Assembly (NCBI RefSeq): GCF_900162665.1
Contig: NZ_LT727810.1
Span: forward strand, 341,067-405,066
Origin: Oceanobacillus sojae
GTDB taxonomy: Bacteria > Bacillota > Bacilli > Bacillales > Amphibacillaceae
Reading direction: 5' to 3'
DNA: 64,000 nucleotides
The translations under genes and the position numbers were made by a program. Positions 33,928 through 42,022 of the stretch are shown here, one piece after another; the stretch's first letter is position 1; every line of letters begins with the position of its first letter. The notes beneath the pieces are model-generated. The model worked only from the letters and a program-made list of their open reading frames with translations, ran no database searches and was not told the origin of the DNA.

Positions 33928-35091
33928 ATGACTGCAAAAGACCATTCTAATGATTCTATAAATGATTTATTAAATGACCCGTTTGGTGAAAGAACAGAGG
34001 TTTCTACGGATACTCCTAATCAGGATTTAGACAGTGCAAAGGCCCCCAGGCTTGTTGACAAGCTTCCAGAAGAACATCGTAAAAAAGCGGAGCAATTAGC
34101 ATTACAAATTGATACAACAAACCAGCAGTCTTTAGTGAAATATGGTGTGGAAGCACAAGCAAAATTGCATCAATTTTCCCATGAAATGCTGGAGCATGTT
34201 CAAAAGCAGGATGTCAGCCAGATTGGTTCCATTCTGACGGAGCTGATGAAAAAGCTGGAGGATATTGATCCATCCGAATTGCAGGAAGAGAAAAACGGAT
34301 TTTTATCCCGTTTATTTGGAAAACTGTCAAAGTCTGTTAATGAGGTGCTGTCACGTTATCAAAAAACAAGTTCCCAGATTGATCGTATCAGTGTACGTCT
34401 GGATCGAAATAAAGATTTACTTTTATCTGATAATGTTATGCTCGATAAACTATTTTCAACGAACCGGGATTATTATGATGCTTTAAACATTTATATTGCT
34501 GCCGGAGAATTAAAGGTAGAGGAAATTAATAATGATATTATCCCGCAGCTTCGTCAAAAAGCGGAAACAAGCGGGAACCAGATGGATGTACAGGAAGTAA
34601 ATGATATGCTTCAATTTGTGGACCGGCTTGAAAAACGGACGCATGACCTTAAGCTGAGCCGCCAAATTACTATGCAAAGTGCTCCGCAGATCCGTCTCAT
34701 TCAAAATACGAATCAGGCACTTGTTGAAAAAATCCAATCGTCTGTTTTAACGGCTATTCCGCTATGGAAAAACCAGGTAGCTATTGCTTTGACTCTCCTG
34801 AGGCAGCGTCATGCGATGGAAGCACAAAAGCAGGTATCTCAAACAACGAATGATTTGTTATTAAAAAATGCAGATATGCTGAAAGAAAATACAGTGGAAA
34901 CCGCGAAAGAAAATGAACGCGGTCTTGTAGATATTGATACATTGAAGCAGACACAGGAAAAATTAATGTCTACTATTGAAGAAACTATACAAATTCAATC
35001 AGACGGGCGCAAGAAGCGGAATGAAGCTGAAAAAGAATTGATCAGCATGGAAGAGGAATTAAAAAATAAAATGCTGGAGTTTAAAGAATAA
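33928..35091 (+). CDS. TelA family toxic-anion / stress resistance protein
   Basis: The 387-residue cytoplasmic helical protein starts at ATG 33928 with AAGGAGG just upstream, 13 bp after xpaC. It has the TelA pattern: NGFLSRLFGKLSKSVNEVLSRYQ, SSQIDRISVRLDRNKDLLLSDN, RDYYDALNIYIAAGELK and the MQSAPQIRLIQNTN block. It is homologous to B. subtilis YaaN and KlaA/TelA tellurite-resistance proteins. The mechanism is unknown; the context points to membrane stress rather than tellurite alone. Confidence 0.9.
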   Translation: MTAKDHSNDSINDLLNDPFGERTEVSTDTPNQDLDSAKAPRLVDKLPEEHRKKAEQLALQIDTTNQQSLVKYGVEAQAKLHQFSHEMLEHVQKQDVSQIGSILTELMKKLEDIDPSELQEEKNGFLSRLFGKLSKSVNEVLSRYQKTSSQIDRISVRLDRNKDLLLSDNVMLDKLFSTNRDYYDALNIYIAAGELKVEEINNDIIPQLRQKAETSGNQMDVQEVNDMLQFVDRLEKRTHDLKLSRQITMQSAPQIRLIQNTNQALVEKIQSSVLTAIPLWKNQVAIALTLLRQRHAMEAQKQVSQTTNDLLLKNADMLKENTVETAKENERGLVDIDTLKQTQEKLMSTIEETIQIQSDGRKKRNEAEKELISMEEELKNKMLEFKE

Positions 35092-35103
35092 ATAAATGTA
35101 AAG

Positions 35104-35132
35104 AAAACCAGGCGTGCAGCCTGGTTTTGTTC
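35104..35132 (+). terminator. Rho-independent terminator of xpaC-telA
   Basis: AAAACCAGG (35104-35112) pairs with CCTGGTTTT (35120-35128), then GTTC. Confidence 0.75.
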
Positions 35133-35169
35133 TTAAAAAATAAGTATATAAAAATGCTGAAGTCAGCCG

Positions 35170-35345
35170 CTGCAGCGGTTTTATATAGGGGGAGTAATCT
35201 TAGGTCCCAGAAATACACTACGCTTTCCGTGGGCTCTGAACTCATCTCCTCGATAAAGAAGACTTTGGGATTGGCAAGCTGACAGGCGCAGACAGAGGGA
35301 GAGTTTGGACTGGGGCTGCGGTTACTCGCCCATCAAAACCGCCGC
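35170..35345 (+). repeat. Palindromic intergenic element C (possible relative of A and B)
   Basis: Outer arms GCGGTTTT (35175-35182) and AAAACCGC (35335-35342) enclose about 150 bp with CTACGCTTTCCGTGGGC near the 5' side, like the CGCTTTCC segment of element A. The internal stem is degenerate. No gene is seen in 35133-35570 apart from this element and the punA promoter. Confidence 0.5.
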
Positions 35346-35419
35346 ACTTATGCCCTTGGGTGAAAAAAGAAGAGCACTTTTTTCTGATGGAAATAACAGT
35401 TTAATCGTTTGATTTTCGA

Positions 35420-35448
35420 TTGACACCTTATATTCCATGACTTAACAT
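35420..35448 (+). promoter_or_regulatory. Sigma-A promoter, probably for punA
   Basis: TTGACA (35420-35425), 17 bp, TAACAT (35443-35448), about 130 bp before punA. A weaker TTGCAG-18-TATAGT pair ends at 35512. No purine riboswitch core was found between them and the gene. Confidence 0.55.
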
Positions 35449-35574
35449 AGATTATTGCATAGCAAATTGGTTTCGTATTGAATTGCAGAGAAATATAGAA
35501 ATTATGTATAGTATAAAGAAGACAACATTTTTTAAAAGTATTCATAATAAAGCTGTTTCAAGGAGGAAATAAAA

Positions 35575-36393
35575 ATGCACCAAACACATCAAATAAAAGA
35601 AGCAAGAGAATTTATTCAAAGTAAAACGGATCTGGTTCCAGAAATCGGCATTATCCTTGGTTCGGGATTGGGAGGTCTGGCAGATGAATTAGAAGACGCT
35701 GTGATAATTCCATACGAAGAAATTCCATATTTCTCAAAATCAGCTGCTGTTGGACATGCAAACCAGCTTGTTATTGGTACTCTGAATGGAAAGCGTATTG
35801 TAGCTATGAAAGGACGTTACCATTATTATGAAGGGTATTCACTGGATGAAGTGACTTTCCCGGTTCGTGTTATTCAAGCACTTGGCACAGATAAGCTTAT
35901 TATTACCAATGCTTGTGGTGCTGTAAATAAAGAATTCAATCCCGGCGATTTAATGTTGATTACAGATCATATTAACTTAGCTGGAACGAATCCATTAATT
36001 GGTCCAAACAATGACGATTTAGGAACGCGTTTTCCGGATTCTTCTGAAGTATATAATCGTGAGCTTCGTAATCTGGCTAAAAATATTGCTGAAGAAAATA
36101 ATATTAACCTGCAGGAAGGTGTGTATACCTGGTGGAGCGGTCCAGCTTATGAAACACCGGCAGAAATCCGTATGATTCGGGTACTTGGAGGAGACGCAGT
36201 TGGTATGTCTACAGTTCCTGAAGCACTTATCGCAGTGCATGGAGGTTTGAAAGTACTTGGGATCTCTTGCTTAACAAATATGGCGAGCGGTATTTTAGAT
36301 CAGCCGTTAAGTCATGATGAAGTTATTGACGTTGCTGCACAATCCCGAAGTAAATTTGTTCAGCTTATTAAAGAAGTAATTCATCAGATATAA
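35575..36393 (+). CDS. punA: Purine nucleoside phosphorylase (inosine/guanosine type)
   Basis: The 272-residue enzyme starts at ATG behind AAGGAGG. Phosphate- and base-site motifs of the trimeric PNP class are present: IGIILGSGLGGLADEL, GHANQLVIGTL, MKGRYHYYEGY, TNACGAVN, SGPAYETPAEIRM and VGMSTVPEALIA. It splits inosine or guanosine with phosphate to the base and ribose-1-phosphate. It is monocistronic, bounded by a terminator at 36422-36470. Confidence 0.94.
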   Translation: MHQTHQIKEAREFIQSKTDLVPEIGIILGSGLGGLADELEDAVIIPYEEIPYFSKSAAVGHANQLVIGTLNGKRIVAMKGRYHYYEGYSLDEVTFPVRVIQALGTDKLIITNACGAVNKEFNPGDLMLITDHINLAGTNPLIGPNNDDLGTRFPDSSEVYNRELRNLAKNIAEENNINLQEGVYTWWSGPAYETPAEIRMIRVLGGDAVGMSTVPEALIAVHGGLKVLGISCLTNMASGILDQPLSHDEVIDVAAQSRSKFVQLIKEVIHQI

Positions 36394-36421
36394 GTAAATT
36401 ATATTATCTGTCATTAATAAG

Positions 36422-36472
36422 ACTTCATTTAGCGGGAGAAGAGCGAAACTCCTGCTGAATGAAGTTTTGTTT
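36422..36472 (+). terminator. Terminator of punA
   Basis: ACTTCATT (36422-36429) and GGGAG pair with CTCC and AATGAAGT (36458-36465), followed by TTTGTTT. Confidence 0.75.
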
Positions 36473-36557
36473 ATCTGATGAAATAAATAAAGTACATAAC
36501 AGTACCAGGTATGTTAACGATTAGAAAAAAGACTTATCATGGAAGGAATGAAAAAGG

Positions 36558-36608
36558 GAAACGGCAACAGAGCTTTCCGGAATGGCTCAGTCTGCCGGTT
36601 TTCTTTTA
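36558..36608 (+). terminator. Second hairpin with U-tract before the pxp operon
   Basis: An outer stem (CGGCA 36562-36566 with TGCCG 36593-36597), an inner stem GAGC/GCTC (36570-36573 / 36585-36588) and the loop TTTCCGGAATG are followed by GTTTTCTTTT. It may end a small transcript or act as an attenuator of pxpB. Confidence 0.5.
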
Positions 36609-36708
36609 AATTCAGTATCTCTTCAACTTAAATTATTCGTTTCTGCAAAAAATAGGTGTACAATAGAAATGCAGAAAGTTCAGAATAAGGAAGGACAGGT
36701 GATGAATT

Positions 36709-37443
36709 ATGTATTCCATTCAATTGTACGGAGACCGGGGAGTACGTGTCCAATTTGGCAATACCATTGACAGACAGGTAAATGTGAACGTTCATCGCTT
36801 TACCAGTCTGTTAGAAAATTATCCAATGGAGGGAATCACAGAGTGGATCCCTGCGTATACCAGTGTGACGATTTATTATAATCCGGACGAAACCACATAT
36901 ATAAAGCTTGAAAAACAGCTGAGCCAGTTACAAAAAATAATGAGTGAAGCAGATCCTCCAGCTGCCAGAAGGATAACGATTCCCGTATGCTATGAAAAAG
37001 AAATTGCTATAGACATGGACGATGTGGCTGCCTATCATAATCGTTCCGCCGAAGAGATAATCCGTCTGCATACAGAGCCGCTATATTATGTCTATATGAT
37101 GGGATTTATGCCTGGCTTTCCTTACTTGGGTGGTTTATCTGAAAAGCTTGTTACGCCAAGGCTGGAGAACCCAAGAAAGAGAGTGGAGCGGGGATCAGTA
37201 GGTATTGCTGATCAACAGACAGGAATTTATCCGCTGGATTCGCCGGGAGGATGGAGAATTATTGGGAAAACACCGGTACCTCTTTATGATGCACGGAAAG
37301 AGAACAAAATTCTTATCCGATCCGGAGATACGCTCCAGTTTGAAGCGGTTGATTCAGAAACCTATTATAAAATAGAAGATGCAGTACAAAACGGAGACTA
37401 TCAGCCAAAAATAAGTGAAGAGAAGGAAGGTGATCCATCATGA
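36709..37443 (+). CDS. pxpB: 5-oxoprolinase subunit B (KipI-like)
   Basis: The 244-residue protein matches the KipI / carboxyltransferase domain 1 family: GDRGVRVQFGNTID at the N terminus, then YVYMMGFMPGFPYLGGL, RVERGSVGIADQQTGIYP and GGWRIIGKTP. With PxpA and PxpC it forms the ATP-dependent enzyme that opens 5-oxoproline (pyroglutamate) to glutamate. Its stop overlaps the pxpA start (ATGA), showing translational coupling. Confidence 0.92.
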   Translation: MYSIQLYGDRGVRVQFGNTIDRQVNVNVHRFTSLLENYPMEGITEWIPAYTSVTIYYNPDETTYIKLEKQLSQLQKIMSEADPPAARRITIPVCYEKEIAIDMDDVAAYHNRSAEEIIRLHTEPLYYVYMMGFMPGFPYLGGLSEKLVTPRLENPRKRVERGSVGIADQQTGIYPLDSPGGWRIIGKTPVPLYDARKENKILIRSGDTLQFEAVDSETYYKIEDAVQNGDYQPKISEEKEGDPS

Positions 37444-38210
37444 ATTTGTCTGTAGATTTGAATTGTGATTTAGGAGAAAGCTTTGGTGCATACCGAATCG
37501 GGCAGGATAATGAGGTGATGGAATGGATTACCTCTGCCAATATTGCCTGCGGTTATCATGCTGGAGATCATAATGTGATGCGGGAAACAGTAGAAAAAGC
37601 AGTGGAAAATAACGTAGCAATTGGTGCTCACCCCGGGTTATTGGATTTACAAGGATTCGGCCGGCGAAAGATACAGGTGACACCGGAAGAGGTTTTCAAT
37701 TTAATGGTTTATCAGATTGGTGCTATGAGAGGATTTGCGGAAATCTATGGAACCAGGATCAGTCATGTTAAACCTCACGGTGCTCTCTACTCGATGGCTG
37801 CAGCAGATAGAGCTTTAGCTTCTGCAATTGCGGATGCAGTCTATCGGATTGATAAACGTATGATTTTATTTGGTTTAGCCAATTCAGAGCTTGTCGGAGA
37901 GGGGAGAAAGAGAGGGCTGCAAGTTGCAGAAGAAGTGTTTGCAGACAGAACGTATCAGCCAGACGGCACCCTGACACCAAGGTCAGCTCCGAATGCACTG
38001 ATTCATGATGTGGATTTAAGTCTAAGCCGTGTTATCCGAATGGTGAAAGAAAGGAAAGTAAAAGCAGTGGACGGAACAGACGTAGCTATTCAGGCCGATA
38101 CAATTTGTGTTCATGGCGACGGGGCACAGGCAGCTGTTTTTGTGAGAAAGCTGGCAGAGGCATTATCTGGCCAGCATATACAGATACGTGCGGCAGGTGA
38201 ATCAAGTTGA
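37440..38210 (+). CDS. pxpA: 5-oxoprolinase subunit A (LamB/YcsF family)
   Basis: The 256-residue protein has the LamB/YcsF fold: VDLNCDLGESFGAYRIGQD, ANIACGYHAGDHNVM, IGAHPGLLDLQGFGRR and HVKPHGALYSMAA. It overlaps pxpB by 4 bp and pxpC by 4 bp, so the three are made as a unit. It is the subunit thought to bind and hydrolyse the activated oxoproline. Confidence 0.94.
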   Translation: MNLSVDLNCDLGESFGAYRIGQDNEVMEWITSANIACGYHAGDHNVMRETVEKAVENNVAIGAHPGLLDLQGFGRRKIQVTPEEVFNLMVYQIGAMRGFAEIYGTRISHVKPHGALYSMAAADRALASAIADAVYRIDKRMILFGLANSELVGEGRKRGLQVAEEVFADRTYQPDGTLTPRSAPNALIHDVDLSLSRVIRMVKERKVKAVDGTDVAIQADTICVHGDGAQAAVFVRKLAEALSGQHIQIRAAGESS

Positions 38211-39166
38211 AAAAAATCTTTGAAGTAATCAAACCTGGTTTATCTACGAGTATTCAAGATTTAGGCAGAATTGGCTATCAAAAATACGGTATTCCAACAT
38301 CTGGCGCAATGGATTCCTTTGCACATCGTGTTGCTAACCTGCTCGTAGGTAATCAAGAGGAAGAAGCAACGCTTGAAATTATGCTGATGGGCCCCCAGCT
38401 GAAAATTTTACAGGATACTGTTGTTGCAATCAGTGGTGCAGATTTGTCGGCAACAATCGATGGGAAGCCTCTATATCCATGGAAATCCTTCCGTGTTTAC
38501 GCAGGACAGATATTATCGTTTGGCAGACCAGTTAACGGGACGTATGCTTATCTTGCAGTAAGCGGCGGATTTTTTGCAGAGGAAGTAATGGGAAGCAAGT
38601 CAACTTATGCACAAGCAAATATTGGCGGATTAGATGGAAGAATCCTGCAAAAGGGAGATACCCTATTATCAGCAGATGTGGAACTGAAATCTATCCGGGC
38701 TGGAAGATATTTAAAAAAGACAGATGTTCCAAATTATGAACAGCATCGGCCGATTAGAGTAATTGCAGGACCAGATATATTTGCTTTTTCCGATAAAACA
38801 TATCAGCAATTTTATCAGGAAAGCTACCGCATTACGGAACAATCGAATCGAATGGGCTACCGGTTGGAAGGAAAAGCATTGTCTCATGCTGACAGAGCAG
38901 ATATTATTTCAGATGCTGTGCTTCCGGGAACAATACAGGTTCCTGCGAACGGGCAGCCGATTGTGCTATTATCTGATCGGCAGACAACGGGAGGTTACGC
39001 GCGAATCGCTACGGTTATTACAGCCGATATTCCACTTCTTGTGCAAAGGAAAATCGGTTCAGAGATTCAATTTTTATCCGTATCCTTAGAAAGAGCGCAG
39101 GCAGATTATCTGCAGCAGCAGCGCTATTTGAAGCTGCTGCGGACAGCCTTGCAGCAGTCCATTTAA
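38207..39166 (+). CDS. pxpC: 5-oxoprolinase subunit C (KipA-like)
   Basis: The 319-residue protein starts at TTG 38207 within the pxpA stop. It belongs to the KipA / carboxyltransferase domain 2 family: VIKPGLSTSIQDLGRIGYQKYGIPTSG region at the start (partly given), GADLSATIDGKP, YLAVSGGF, VIAGPD and SDRQTTGGYARIATV near the end. The 5-oxoprolinase needs both PxpB and PxpC for the ATP-dependent step. Confidence 0.92.
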   Translation: MKKIFEVIKPGLSTSIQDLGRIGYQKYGIPTSGAMDSFAHRVANLLVGNQEEEATLEIMLMGPQLKILQDTVVAISGADLSATIDGKPLYPWKSFRVYAGQILSFGRPVNGTYAYLAVSGGFFAEEVMGSKSTYAQANIGGLDGRILQKGDTLLSADVELKSIRAGRYLKKTDVPNYEQHRPIRVIAGPDIFAFSDKTYQQFYQESYRITEQSNRMGYRLEGKALSHADRADIISDAVLPGTIQVPANGQPIVLLSDRQTTGGYARIATVITADIPLLVQRKIGSEIQFLSVSLERAQADYLQQQRYLKLLRTALQQSI

Positions 39167-39274
39167 ATGAAGAAGGCTATCTTAATCACACCAGCTGGTT
39201 TAAAGGAAAGCTTTGATACAGTAAGGTTCCATGGTAAAGTAAAGATAACAAAATAATATGGGAGTCTGTCAATA

Positions 39275-39850
39275 ATGAGTAAACAATTTATCAGCCGGGC
39301 GTTAGTCACCTGTATCATCTGTTTCACAATTATTCATTTCATCACCTATTTTTTTCACATTGATATTCTTTTAACGCTGCTGGTATTCTTTGGATTTGGA
39401 ATTATTTTATTTGGGGCAGTTTACTATGGGCCATTGCATTTAAAGATGCCATTAGGGCTATTTTTAACTGGTGTGATTATCTTCCTTACTGTTGATGCCT
39501 CTTTTACAGCAGGGATGCGGGAAGGTTTATTGCAAATGCGCAATATGGTTGGGTTATTAGTTGTCATACCAATGGTCAGCTGGGTCCTGCGGGAGGAAGC
39601 TTTTTTAGAATCCGCTATCAGCTATGCACATGATTTCGTGAATACCAGTAAAAAATTTTACTTTGGTATAATTTCTTTCACACAAATTATTGCCTACTTC
39701 CTTTTGTTTGGTGCAATTCCCATGCTGTATCAATTTGTATCTATGATATTAAAGGATGAAAAAGGAGAAGCATGGGAGAGATATAGAGGAATAGCTGCCT
39801 TTTGCCGATTATTTTGCCTTAAGCGGCTCCAATGGCCTGAGAGGGTTTAA
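39275..39850 (+). pseudogene. Truncated multi-pass membrane protein (transporter remnant)
   Basis: The frame opens at ATG 39275 after GGGAG and has five clear membrane helices (about residues 9-27, 30-50, 59-76, 88-104 and 129-155) in 191 residues. After GEAWERYRG it turns into a short polar tail (CRLFCLKRLQWPERV) and stops, which looks like read-out into unrelated DNA. A candidate end of the same kind of protein, VFIQVMTYVAG then stop, sits at 41723-41758 right behind the TnpB element's right-end hairpin. This fits an insertion with loss of the middle. It follows pxpC and may have been its transporter. I do not recognise the family. Confidence 0.55.
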
Positions 39851-39980
39851 AAACGGCTTTCAGTTCAATGGCATTTTCGCGGTTGTTCTATCATTTCGGC
39901 CAAGAGGATTCCTTCTTCAAAAAATTTCATCGGATTTTAGAAGGAAGGTGAATTGGCGGTTTTAATACTTCATCCATTTA

Positions 39981-40014
39981 GCTGTTAAGAAAATCCAAAG
40001 AAATATCTAACAGC
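39981..40014 (+). mobile_element. Candidate left-end hairpin of the TnpB element
   Basis: GCTGTTA (39981-39987) and TAACAGC (40008-40014) form a 7-bp stem with a 20-nt loop, a form seen at left ends of IS200/IS605 elements. The tip of the element and target-adjacent motif are not certain. Confidence 0.45.
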
Positions 40015-40088
40015 ATAAACATACCATGAACAGTGCAAAAAAGTTGTTATCCCCTTTCGGAATAGTGGTATTTTCCCCCCTCCTATGA

Positions 40089-40111
40089 TATAATTTTAGG
40101 AACAAATGTTC
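40089..40111 (+). promoter_or_regulatory. TATAAT and LexA-like box before tnpB
   Basis: TATAAT at 40089-40094 (weak -35) is followed by GAACAAATGTTC at 40100-40111. GAAC-N4-GTTC with AAAT in the middle fits the core of the B. subtilis LexA (SOS) box. It lies between the -10 and the TTAGGAGGTGG ribosome site of tnpB. Confidence 0.45.
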
Positions 40112-40131
40112 TGTTAGGAGGTGGAAATGAA

Positions 40132-41571
40132 ATGGCTGTTTATCGAACCCTGCAAATTTGGGTGAAAAAAGGACACCGGATGCATCCGTATTTTCAAAAT
40201 ATGTGCCAAAACGCAAAGAATATGTATAACATAACCAATTTTTACATCCGTCAGATTTTTACAGGTCTCAAACAAGAAAAGGAGCTGCAGCCGTTACAAA
40301 AAGAAGTATTGGAAAGCCTCCAGACCCACTTGCCTGCAATCAATGCGAACCAGCTGCAAGCTTACCAAAAGAGGAGTGCGAAAGAACAGAAAAAAGCGAA
40401 GTCAGAACAAAAAGAAATTAAATGTCATTTATTTGAGATGCCCTCTAAGGATAAACCATCTATTCATTATCCTTTGTTGGATGCGTTGTTTAAATCGATG
40501 AAACAGATCGATTATCAGTCCCTGCCGATCCAATCGAGTCAAGGCATCATGAGAACAGTTTTTCAAAACTGGAAAGCATTTTATGGCAGTTTGCGGGAAT
40601 ATAAAAAGAACCCAATAAAATTTAGTGCACGTCCTAACATACCGTCCTATTGTCGTTTAAAAGAAAAAGAAGTCATCTTCTCCAACCAGAATTGTGTGGT
40701 AAAAGATAATAAATTCTTGAAATTCCCTAAAACAAAATTATGTCTGAACATTGGAAAATTAGGTTATTCAGAAGGGAAACTGAAGCAGGTTCGGGTGATT
40801 CCAAAGTATAGCCATTATGTTGTAGAGTTAGTTTTTCAGGTTCCTATAGAAGTAGAGAAGAAAGAATCCAAAAATCGTCTTTTAGCTGTTGATTTAGGGA
40901 TTGATAATCTTGCAACCATCGTCACGAATACCGGCAAAAGAGCTGTCTTAGTGAAGGGCAAAAACGTCAAATCCGTCAATCAACGCTTTAACCAGCTAAA
41001 AGCTTATTATACAGGTATCCTTCGACAAGGAAAACAAGGCAATGAAGGTACCTTTACATCCAAACGATTGGAGCAAATTAGTCATAAACGATTTCTTCAA
41101 ATCAAAGATCTCTTTCATAAAGCCAGTTTTCAAATCGTGAAAATAGCCTTGGAAGAGGATATTGATACGATTATTATCGGGCAAAATAAAGATTGGAAAC
41201 AATACGCCACAATGGGGAAAAGGAATAACCAATCCTTTACAAGTCTTCCGCATACCCTGCTTATTCAAATGATCACATACAAAGCAGAGAAGCAGGGAAT
41301 AACCGTGTTGTTGACAGAAGAATCTTATACGTCGAAGGCAAGCTTTCTCGATAACGATGATATCCCTGTTTATGGTCAAAAAAATAAAAACGCTGTATTT
41401 TCAGGGAAACGCATTAAACGAGGCCTTTACCTTTCGAAAAAATGCGAACGCATCAATGCAGATGTAAATGGCGCTGCAAATATTATGCGGAAAGTTTTCA
41501 AAGATGCCTTTCATCACAGCTTTTCCAGTATAGAGGCTTTACAAAGACCACTATCTTTAACCATAAAATAA
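40132..41571 (+). mobile_element. tnpB: TnpB (IS200/IS605-type, RNA-guided nuclease family)
   Basis: The 479-residue ORF starts at ATG behind AGGAGGTGG. RuvC-I is Asp254 in LLAVDLGIDNLAT and RuvC-III is Asp444 in INADVNGAANIMRK. Where most TnpB have the RuvC-II glutamate (VVVEDLN type), this one has Gly350 in DTIIIGQNKDWKQ. The zinc-finger cysteines are replaced by TEESYTSKASFLDND (residues 395-409), which offers Glu396/Glu397. This combination recurs in other Firmicutes TnpB from memory, so it is probably a lineage with a rearranged site rather than decay. No tnpA lies nearby, so the element is TnpB-only (IS1341-like) and would need a transposase in trans. Confidence 0.9.
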
Positions 41572-41722
41572 AAGTAGTCCCAAAGGCAGGACCAATGGGA
41601 TAGCGGGGTTGGGTGTTTTCAGCACACCGGTGTGTCAACTCCACTGGCGGTTAATCGTCATCTTGAAAGTCGACACCCCAGAAACCCCCACTTCAAATTT
41701 CAATAGAAATAAAGTGGCGGGA
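41560..41722 (+). ncRNA. Candidate omega-RNA and right end of the TnpB element
   Basis: The tnpB 3' end runs into a structured stretch. GGGTGT (41611-41616) can pair with ACACCC (41673-41678), GGGGTTG (41605-41611) with CAACTCC, and CCCCCACTT (41685-41693) with AAGTGGCGGG (41712-41721). The last hairpin is of the form common at right ends of this family. The host sequence just downstream (about 41723 onward) would be the guide. Confidence 0.6.
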
Positions 41723-41842
41723 GTATTCATTCAAGTGATGACCTATGTAGCAGGTTAATTTGATAGAAAAACTGTGAATCCGCACATCCTTTGCCAGTAT
41801 AGGAGTAGTGTGCGGATCTCAGCTTAAACTGTTATTTTGTAC

Positions 41843-41871
41843 TTGACATTCAATTTTTAACAACATAAAAT
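41843..41871 (+). promoter_or_regulatory. Sigma-A promoter of the fatty-acid operon
   Basis: TTGACA (41843-41848), 17 bp, TAAAAT (41866-41871). Confidence 0.8.
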
Positions 41872-41876
41872 TATCT

Positions 41877-41892
41877 TTGAAAGCGTTTACTT
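41877..41892 (+). promoter_or_regulatory. CcpA cre site
   Basis: TTGAAAGCGTTTACTT matches WTGNAARCGNWWWCAW in 15 of 16 positions. It overlaps the predicted transcription start, so CcpA should repress the operon when glucose is plentiful. Confidence 0.75.
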
Positions 41893-42022
41893 AAAATGTA
41901 ACCATTTAACTACTGGTAAATGATGCAAATACGACATGAAATTTCTGCAGACTTTTCGGAAACAGATTTGTTTTTAGTAACAAGGGGTTATATCCTTTCA
42001 AAATGAAAAAGGGGGACAATTA

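Noticed and set aside
35345-35574. Purine riboswitch before punA
   Set aside because: Conserved junction and loop sequences are absent.
36480-36708. T-box or c-di-GMP riboswitch
   Set aside because: Only a terminator-like hairpin; no T-box consensus or GEMM core found.
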